Under the pieces are notes generated by a model, which did not search any database, had not been told where the DNA came from, and saw only the letters and a program-made list of their open reading frames with translations. Below are positions 57,058 through 64,000 of a DNA stretch of 64,000 bases, piece by piece (position 1 is the first letter of the stretch; each line of letters opens with the position of its first letter). Source of the stretch: Strongylocentrotus droebachiensis (taxonomy: Eukaryota > Echinodermata > Echinoidea > Camarodonta > Strongylocentrotidae); NCBI GenBank assembly GCA_035222895.1, contig JAVYIG010000169.1:682001-746000 (forward strand). The letters run 5' to 3'. Both the position numbers and the translations under genes were made by a program.

Positions 57058-58010
57058 ATTAAGTTGGATACTTACCCGCTATGAACGAAACCCAAGGGTA
57101 GAGGGGAAAAGGTAAAAATAAAAAATATATTACACCTCATATACAAATGATGCTCTTCCCTTCCAGTTTCTTCCAGTTTTTTGTGGGAAGGTACGAGATG
57201 TTCGGTTGGAAGCGGTAATGACAATTTTCTTGCTTCTATTTTTATATGACATTTATGTTTATGTTAAAAATGAATTAGGAAACGTAACTCTATAATTATG
57301 TAAGAATATTCACGCTTACTGAAGGAATGAAAAACAGTTTATTAGAGTTAGTAAAACAAATTACTAAACCGCCAGTTTACTAATTTAAATCGATATATAA
57401 AATAATCATACACTCCTTGACTTTAAAAAAGACAAAGAAATACAATTTTCGAAACCGATGGTTGAAATTAATCATGGATAGGTGAAAGCACTTCCACAAG
57501 ATGGATACTTAATAATTGAGGTCCGAAATATACGATTGTTGGCCTTTTTTTAAGTGGCATTTATCGTTACAATATTTTAGTAAATATATCTTTATCATTG
57601 TGCACGAATGTCCCTGCTTACCGATAGACTGAAATGCCATTTCATTCATGTAATTTCAATAATTAAGATAGACATACATTTGGTGACTTAAAACAATTTT
57701 ACAAATTAAAACTTTAAAACCGATGGTCGAAAGTCATCATGGATAGCTGGTAGCATTTCTACAACACCCAATCCTGATATCGTAATGAGCTATAAAAACA
57801 TCATTAAAAAAAAACAATCGTAGTGAACTAAAACAATCTTTAAAGTGAATATATAATAAAGTTATTATTAAATTTAGATGGATACTTAGGCGCTATAAAC
57901 GAGGCGCAAAATATCATACGGTTGACCTCAATTATAATATAACAAAACACGATTTGATAAAGTTGTATACTTACGTTCTATAAGCGAAGAATGAGAGCAT
58001 TGAAAAAAAG
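57058..58010. repeat. Right end of the array
   Basis: The last recognisable monomers carry donor-like motifs at 57,070 (CGG) and 57,969 (AAC) and a mutated one at 57,886 (CTAAGT). Beyond about 58,010 no array landmark is visible. Confidence 0.85.
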
Positions 58011-58555
58011 TAATAGGACAAATATATTATAATTTATTGCATGCACACATTAATTTATTTATAAAATCACACTGACACTGACGAATATTCAATCATCTAG
58101 AACCACGAAACCTATTCTGAATGAATTAATAGTTCATTATTATTTCAAATTCGTAAGAAGATAAGATATTAAAATTATGATGAAGGTAATCTAAGATTTT
58201 GAGAAATTGTGATCTTATTATTTTAAAAATTATCATTATTTATTTGTATTAATCTTATTATTGTTGTTTTTGTTATTCTCCTCATTTTTCCTCTCCTTGG
58301 TTTCTTTTTTTTTGTCCTCAATGTTATGCTTAGCTTTTTCTTCTCTTTTTGTTATCATACTTAATCTTATTTAGGTATTTGAGTAAAAGTAAATAACCGC
58401 GGATTTGCTTGCCTTCATTCTCCATGGGGACACTTATTTTTTCCTGTTTTGACTTGCCTACATTGATGTGTAGTTCAGTTGAAGACAAAAAAATAGTTGT
58501 TAGAACATGTTGAAAAGCATCGTTCAACGAGAATAGACTGAAATAACGGATATAT
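58011..58555. other. Non-repetitive AT-rich stretch, nothing recognised
   Basis: Array landmarks are absent. Short frames on both strands have no coding character. Confidence 0.6.
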
Positions 58556-58612
58556 CAGTGGCGGATCCAGGAGAGACATTGTCAGTCCCCCCCCCCCCCC
58601 CCCCCCCCCCCC
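58556..58612. repeat. hAT-like terminus fragment and 26-base C run
   Basis: CAGTGGCGGATCCAGGA at 58,556 is a phrase I know from ends of hAT-type elements. It is followed by a 26-base C run (58,587-58,612). No matching opposite end is seen nearby, so this is at best a fragment. Confidence 0.3.
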
Positions 58613-58796
58613 TTTGTGATGGCGTATGAAATTATGTGGGAAAGGAACAACAATGGATTTTTTTTTTTTTTAAGACATGTAATACTTGTTTGGAACAAGT
58701 ATAGGTGGGCTGTTCCAACTAAAATTTGAGACAAAATAGAGCAAAAATAAGCAAGATACTGCTAAAAAGACAAGGTCATGTATATTCATGATGTGA

Positions 58797-59010
58797 ACGA
58801 AATTGATGGTCATGATGATGATGGCCATGATGATGAGGATGATGATGATAAGACGGTGATAATGGTGATGATGATGACGATGATAATGATAATTATGATG
58901 ATAATGAAGATGATCATGATGATGATGATGATGTTGATGATGATGATTATCATCATGATAATAATGATGATGATCATGATGATAATAATGATGATCATGA
59001 TCATGAGCGT
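58797..59010. repeat. (GAT/ATG)n imperfect trinucleotide repeat
   Basis: Long GATGAT-rich stretch that gives open frames rich in Met/Ile/Asp on both strands. A simple repeat, not a gene. Confidence 0.95.
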
Positions 59011-59040
59011 GACCCTGACATGTTATTGAACAAAATGAGG

Positions 59041-59700
59041 GATGATTAAGTCTCAGCTACAACATACTTAAAAATCAACAAAATCTAAGCAGAAATAACG
59101 GCGTTATTGCTCGCAAAAGAAAGGAATGTAGAATCCAGATTTGAGAAAAAGCAATCTCCCACAGAGATAACACGCAAAACGTATTGTATCAAGTGAAAAT
59201 AGGGTATTGATAAGGTAAAAAGGGTTGTTTATTAAATTAATTGCAGATTCTATCTGTTTTAATAATCAAAGGAGATGGTACAGGAAATGGTCAAAAAGAA
59301 GAAAAAAGTGAAGAAAAAATTGTTGGAGACGCCCCGACTCGAACCAGGGATCTCGAGGTCGGAATTCAAGTGCGTTACCGATATACAAAAAAACATTTCC
59401 CATGGCGATTACACGTAATCGGAAAATGGAATTCTCTAATCCCACTTTGCAAATGAAATATGAGCATGATCCCGGCATCTGATCGAAAAATAAAGGGCTC
59501 ATTTGCGATAGGTTATTGTCTCAGCTACAACATACTCAAAGCTCAGCGAAAACGAAGCTAAAACGAAGGAGATATTTCTCACGAAAGACGGGAATGTACA
59601 ATCCAGTTTTGAGAAAAATTCATGTCCCGTAGAGAATACACGCAAAATGTGAAAAATTGACATGCCTCCTTTAATCGCAAAAATACCCCATGGTGCCTTT
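59041..59700. repeat. Diverged direct duplication around a tRNA-like fragment
   Basis: GTCTCAGCTACAACATACT at 59,051 and 59,518 begins two copies of about 120 bp (GGAATGTAGAATCCAG against GGAATGTACAATCCAG; ACACGCAAAA) spaced about 467 bp apart. The tRNA-like sequence lies between them. Confidence 0.75.
59326..59400 (-). tRNA. tRNA-like fragment, probably tRNA-derived SINE
   Basis: On the minus strand, GGTTCGAGTCG (plus 59,335-59,345) is a near-perfect B box in CCCTGGTTCGAGTCGGGGCG, preceded by TATCGGTAACGCACTTGAAT. The 5' portion that should carry the A box is degraded (TTTTTTTGTATATCGG), so it is not a working tRNA gene. Likely a decayed SINE or tRNA pseudogene. Confidence 0.5.
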
Positions 59701-60603
59701 GTCAAAATGAAAAATTGTGGCAAATGTATTTGTAGAGAATTGTCTCAGCTAGAAGAAAATCGACCAATATTTACAGAGCTACAATAAATTTTCCAAAAAT
59801 ATGCTGACGTCATAATATGCAAGTTAAATTTTTTAAGTTTTGAGGCTATTACGATGACGTCGTGAGTTAATTGAGGGTCAAATGAGACATGAAATCATAT
59901 CTCCAGCTCATAATATATCCAAATATGGAAATATAGCCAGAACGCAAAACGCACACTGCCCCCTGATCATGATAGGTCGGACAGATTATTGCTTGCCAAA
60001 CCCAACAACACGCAATGCATGCAATGTACACTACGGCCATCTAAACACCATCCACCGCAACAGACGAATGCAATAGCCTGTCACTGAGCATTTGACAAGA
60101 TGTAGTATACACAACAGAGGTAACACACAACTGATAAATGCACTTTTGTCAAGACCTGAAACTAACCAAACACTGGTAAATGAGACAAATTCCAAACTTT
60201 AGTCCCATCTGTATACATATAAAACCAAATCAAATTGCTAGGAAGGCTCGTTTCATATCATAAGTTGTCCAAAAAAAATCAACGTCAAAATCCCATAGGA
60301 TGTTACGGACACTACATTTTATACAACTTATATTGTTGAAAAACATAAGGATATTTAATTACCCGTAAGTAATTTTTTTGTTGTATCTTTTAAATTAAAT
60401 TCATGGAAAATAGCTTATTTGTTTGCGAAATATTATATCCAGAAAAAAAACTTCCAGGAAAAGGGATTTGTTTTAATTCATTGAAAAGAGCAACTGTATG
60501 AAATCAAATGTATCAATGATTGCACAGGCTTTTAACGATCTTTTTTTTTCTTTTTTTCTGCACTACAGTATAAGAAACAGGGAATGACGTTTATTAGTCG
60601 TGT
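59701..60603. other. Stretch without recognised features
   Basis: AT-rich, with one moderately GC-rich patch at 59,930-60,080. No convincing coding frame and no repeat partner in the window. Confidence 0.55.
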
Positions 60604-61940
60604 GTGTCTCATTTTGGAATAACTCCTCTGAAAGGTTTTGAGATAAGTGAGGGAGATGTTCCAAGGGAAATAGTAAGATTGAAAGTTAATAAGCCCCCTG
60701 GTCCTGATGGCATATCCCCAAACTTTCTCAAACTTGCTGACGTTGTTATTACTCCAATCCTAACAAAAATCTTTAATTTAGGTCTGAAGCTTGGTTCGGT
60801 ACCCAGGTCTTGGAGACTATGAAAATTATCGCCCAATATCGCTTTGCTCAATACCTTGTAAAATGCTTGAACGCCTAATGTTCTAAGTCAATCACAAAGT
60901 TACAAGATCATTCCTGATTCCCAACACGGTTTCCTCCCGAAGCGGTCATGTACAACACAAGCCGTTATCCTCTTTTCCAATTGGGCAAAAGCTTTGGACC
61001 AGTCCAAGCCGCCAAGAGTTGATGCAATTTTCTTGGACTGGTCCAAAGCTTTTGACAAGGTAAATCATTTCAAACTTATTCAGAAAATGAACAATTATGG
61101 CGTTTGCGGCAAATTGCTTTGTTGGATACGTTCTTTCCTCTCAGATCGACAACAGTGTGTGTTGTTTGAAGGGGTAAAATCGGATTGGAAACAAGTTCCT
61201 TCCGGTTCGCCACAGGGTTCCGTTATTGGACCGATCTTGTTTAATTATTTTACAGCCGACTTACCTGACACTGTTTCACCCCCCCCCCCCTCCCACAATA
61301 TGCTGATGACACAGTTTTGTATCGTGAAGTTTATACCGACGACTCTAACTTGTTGCAAACTTACTTTAATAATATGCTTCTGTGGTGTATTGACAATGAC
61401 ATGGTCCTGAACTCATCTAAGTGCAAAGTAATGCACATAACTAGATCCCTTAAATTAATTACTACTGTTTACTCCACTGACGGAAATCCTTTAGATGTAG
61501 TTCAGTCGTATAAATATCTAGGACTTACTTTTTCGCGAGATCTGAGTTGGAAAAACCATATTCAATGTGTTGTTAACAGATATTCTATGCTCTGTGGTTT
61601 TATCCGATGTACCGTAAAATCTAGAAACTCAGCTATTTTCACAAAACTCTTTTGTTCATTATGTCGACCTGTGATTGAGTACGGCATACCAACATAGCTC
61701 CCTCATCAAAAGAATCATATCAGAGTTATCGAGGCTGTTCAAAGGCGTTTTAACCGATTATGTTTCCCTTACGAAGTTGCTATCCTTATCATACACGGAA
61801 CGCCTGTCTCGCCTTAACATGCCCCCTCTGTATAACAGACTTGTGTACCTATCAATGTCATTTGTAATTAAGAGCTTAAACAGAATATATGACATGCCTG
61901 AATATAATGCTTCCAGTCCCGAGTCATAGAAGAATCCATA
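60604..61940 (+). pseudogene. LINE reverse transcriptase, broken
   Basis: Visible in order: KVNKPPGPDGISPNFLKLAD (palm start), VPRSWRL, ENYRPISLCSIPCKMLERL (from 60,821), FLDWSKAFDKVNHFKLIQKM (first catalytic Asp region), SDWKQVPSGSPQGSVIGPIL, a YADDTVLY-type block near 61,300 seen through a frame change, NSSKCKVMHITR, YKYLGLTFSRDLSWKNHI, CRPVIEYGIP, VIEAVQRRFNRLCFPYEVA, and ERLSRLNMPPLYNRLVYL. About 15 residues are missing between SWRL and ENYRP. The frame changes at least four times, one change coinciding with a 10-base C run (61,279-61,290) near the YADD motif. It cannot make an enzyme. Confidence 0.88.
60986..61054. repeat. Perfect 23-bp inverted repeat inside the LINE
   Basis: Arms at 60,986-61,008 and 61,032-61,054 are exact reverse complements with a 23-base spacer. 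The right arm encodes the conserved LDWSKAFD. The left arm is its inverted copy and gives the non-family peptide AKALDQSK, so the left arm is the derived one. Confidence 0.95.
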
Positions 61941-62145
61941 CACTTGTTTTCAATCATGAATTAGCAAGATGCAATAGCTTGAAATTGTCTTGTTTTTATG
62001 TTTTCCCCAGATTTTGGGAGCACCTCTCAGAGGAAGACAGAGACTTGTGTCTTGGTACCAATGTCCTTCCTTTTTCTGAATGTGCTCCGAAAGTTCCTCT
62101 TTCAATTGCCTCCCCTTGTAGAAGCATACTAGCTTGATTTCCCAC

Positions 62146-62292
62146 TTTCTTTTTTTTATTATTATTATTATTTATTCGGCAAAGGAAAACATTACATATC
62201 AGTGTACACAATACAAAATAAGACATAATTATCAACCATTGGAACGCCAGGGACAGAAAAAGTTAACTAAATTACTGTGGCATAAAGCCTCC
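62146..62292 (-). mobile_element. Short retroposed LINE tail, minus strand
   Basis: Read on the minus strand: GGGACAGGAGGCTTTATGCC, then CTTTGCCGAATAAATAATAA followed by further ATAATA units and A-rich sequence. This is a typical CR1-like 3' end, 5'-truncated to about 140 bp. ACTTT occurs on both sides (near 62,145 and 62,312) and may be the target duplication. Confidence 0.5.
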
Positions 62293-62310
62293 TGTCCCAT
62301 AGAATAACTC

Positions 62311-62935
62311 ACACTTTGATATGTATTATTGATTTCTTAATGCGTATGTTGTTATTATCAAGTTCGTATTTAATGTACGTTCTCTATCAATGTATTCTAT
62401 CACATCATTCTTACTTTGATTACTATGTCTTTTAAATTTGTATAGGAATCAATAATAATGTTCCCCAATTTTGATAAATTCCAATCATACAATGTATCAA
62501 TAGTAATGTTCCACAATTTTGATGACTTCCAATCATATCAATAATATTTTTTCATAATTTGGATAACTTCAAATGAAATCAAATTAATAATAATGTTATA
62601 CAGTTTTACTAACTTCCAATATTACCGTATCCATATGTCTGTATAAACAGACAGTTTTCTGCACTTTGATATGTATTATTGATGTCGTAATGCATATGTT
62701 GTTATTATTAAGTTTTTATTTAATGTACTTCCTCTATCAATGTGTTCTATGACATCCTTTTCACTTTGATTACTATGTCTTTTACATTTGTCTATGAATC
62801 GATAATAATGTTCCCCAATTTTGAATAACTTCAAATCGAATCAAATTCATATTGTTATACAGTTTTGCTCACTTCCAATATTACCGTATCCACATGACTG
62901 TATAAACAGACAATTTTCTGCATTTATCATACATG
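62311..62935. repeat. Two-copy tandem duplication, period about 351 bp
   Basis: CACTTTGATATGTATTATTG starts copies near 62,311 and 62,662, and both continue with TAATGTTCCCCAATTTTGA and ATTACCGTATCCA, then TGTATAAACAGACA (62,623 and 62,880). Clearly diverged. It may be part of the 3' untranslated region of the LINE upstream. Confidence 0.85.
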
Positions 62936-63412
62936 CATAGTTTGAACAGCTCTTTTTCAATCCTTCTTTAAAATAATCCTAACAGTATTGGATCTACATG
63001 TAAATTACCGTTAGTTTTAGTTACACATTCATTTATAAATTATGTTGACCTTATCTTTATATTTTGTTTTATGTATGCACTAGCCAATGTGGAGAGCCTC
63101 TAGACAGAATTTTTAAATTCTTTTAGGGGATCCTCAGGCATTGGCCGGTGCTTAATATCATTATGTTTACAGTATTTTCTATCATTTGTTAACCTTGTTA
63201 ATGCGTAAGTCTTTGTGAAGTGCCTCAATACAAATTATTTAATTCACCTGATAAGAATAATAGTATTTCAATAGACGGAATCCGAACTGCATACATTATT
63301 TGATCTCGGTTGAGTGAATTCTCCCGTCCTCTTTACCTTGCGTCTTGTTACTAAAGCGCCCTACTGAAATTTGGCTCGGTTGGAAAATGCATCTTTATAT
63401 CCTGCGACGTTA
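62936..63412. other. Stretch without recognised features
   Basis: AT-rich. A short GC-richer part at 63,080-63,160 (GAGAGCCTCTAGACAG, GGGGATCCTCAGGCATTGG) is not recognised. Confidence 0.5.
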
Positions 63413-63575
63413 ATGGTACAATCCAGTAAATAAAAACAGTAAAATGGCTCTTATTTTTAAAAAAATGGTACAATCAAGTAAATCAAAACAGTAAAATGGC
63501 TCTTATTTAAAAAAAAATTGTACAATCCAGTAAATCAAAACAGTAAAAATGTAATGGCTCTTATTTAAAATTATA
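63413..63575. repeat. Three tandem copies of a ~55-60-bp unit
   Basis: GGTACAATCCAGTAAAT, then AAACAGTAAAATGGCTCTTA, repeats starting near 63,414, 63,467 and 63,519. The third copy has a small insertion. Confidence 0.9.
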
Positions 63576-64000
63576 AAAAGTACTCATTAAAAAGAACCCA
63601 AAAATGTAGTGGTATCAGAATAAAGAATGGTATATTTTATTAATAACTAAACATTGTGAACGTGTAGCATTTTACGATACAAGACGCCAAATGTGCGATG
63701 ATGACGTCTTTAGAAATTGCATATTAATGTTTTATTTTGTACTTTTTGAAAGGTTACCCAAGTGCCTCCAGGGCATCCCAATGCTGAAAAGAAACGCACT
63801 TTTTTGAAAACTTCACTTTTTTATTCCAAAATGCCTATTTGATCGATGTACGTAAGTCAGATTGAGCGGATGATATACATTTCACAAAAGAGAAATCACA
63901 TAATTGACAAAATTAGAACATAATATACAATTATACTAAAAGTGTCAAATTATCTAATAAATTCTTTGAAAAGACGTCAAAATTAATTGTATTGAATAGT
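63576..64000. other. Right edge, nothing recognised
   Basis: AT-rich non-repetitive sequence without a convincing frame. Confidence 0.5.

Larger units (their letters stand above)
5574..58010. repeat. Giant tandem array of a ~490-bp AT-rich monomer with nested insertions
   Basis: Landmarks recur about every 490 bp across this whole span: GGGGAAGAAGGATATCATCAG; GCACGAATATCCCTGCTAAC; GTGACTTCATAAAAGATG; GATAGGTGGTAGCA then ACAACACCC; CTATCGTGGTGAGCTA; and ATACTTACCCGCTATGAAC then CCCAAGGGTAGAGG. Clear examples of the last landmark are at 28,377, 28,871, 29,364 and 29,859, giving periods of 493-495 bp. Allowing for about 16 kb of inserted DNA, I estimate some 75 monomers, many diverged and some truncated. 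All monomers lie in the same orientation. Short open frames occur on both strands but none is shared as an open frame across monomers, so I see no conserved protein. The consistent minus-strand splice-like motif is described separately. The array could be a satellite, an amplified exon-intron unit, or a long non-coding locus. Confidence 0.93.
60604..62137 (+). mobile_element. 5'-truncated non-LTR retrotransposon (CR1/jockey group LINE)
   Basis: The segment encodes most of a reverse transcriptase domain and the C-terminal part of ORF2, spread over three frames. The endonuclease domain and 5' region are absent, so the copy is truncated at the 5' side, as usual for LINEs. It is also interrupted by a small inverted duplication at 60,986-61,054. 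Sequence style (NKPPGPDGI, FLDWSKAFDKVNH, GSPQGSVIGPILF, YADD-type core) places it in the CR1/L2/jockey assemblage. I cannot give the clade. The 3' end is probably at or beyond 62,150, where another retroposed tail is inserted. Confidence 0.88.

Noticed and set aside
5574-58010. CRISPR-like repeat array
   Set aside because: Long monomers that diverge along their whole length, no short identical repeats with unique spacers, and clear animal-type mobile elements.
58778-59029. Frames rich in Met/Ile/Asp on both strands
   Set aside because: Translation of an imperfect GAT/ATG trinucleotide repeat.

Overview
The window looks like nuclear DNA of a metazoan, most likely a marine invertebrate. It is AT-rich and almost free of genes, and it is crowded with invertebrate-type mobile DNA: piggyBac-like, Academ-like and TTAA-target elements, CR1/jockey-type LINE pieces, tRNA-derived sequences and long homopolymer runs. 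An echinoderm or a similar marine deuterostome would fit, but that is an impression from repeat types, not proof. I see no intact host protein gene, no rRNA, no functional tRNA and no prokaryotic feature.

Layout. 1-3,660 is non-repetitive flank with microsatellites. 3,674-4,112 holds four copies of a 113-bp tandem unit. 4,113-5,573 is a broken piece of a piggyBac-like element. From about 5,574 to 58,010 there is one huge tandem array of a roughly 490-bp monomer, about 75 copies by my estimate, organised into higher-order repeats of 3, 4 or about 6 monomers and interrupted by at least a dozen insertions. The main ones are: a 3.6-kb piggyBac-like element (8,484-12,111) whose right half was later caught up in a 1.9-kb triplication; a tRNA-Leu-like chimeric insert (16,394-17,171); LINE tails; a 2-kb unidentified insert (22,126-24,115); a paired small TTAA element (6,250-6,454 and 24,801-25,060); a 1.8-kb mixed insert (42,522-44,368); a 4-kb Academ-like transposon with long palindromic arms (48,024-52,054); and a 365-bp TTAA MITE (54,004-54,368). 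Right of the array are a trinucleotide repeat, a tRNA-like fragment, a broken LINE with a readable reverse transcriptase (60,604-62,137) and more short duplications.

Most unusual signal. Nearly every monomer of the array, including very diverged ones, carries on the minus strand a strong 5' splice-site sequence (GTAAGTAT) preceded by a nearly fixed ATAG/AAAG. The two are separated by exactly three bases, and those three bases differ widely from monomer to monomer. About 85-115 bases downstream on the same strand is an acceptor-like YAG followed by CTCACCA. So each monomer looks as if it holds a small intron, or a micro-exon junction, repeated about 75 times. Whether this is a transcribed and spliced array or a relic of the founding sequence cannot be settled from sequence alone. 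The array also records dated events: empty-site paralogs inside it give base-exact insertion points and target duplications for several mobile elements.
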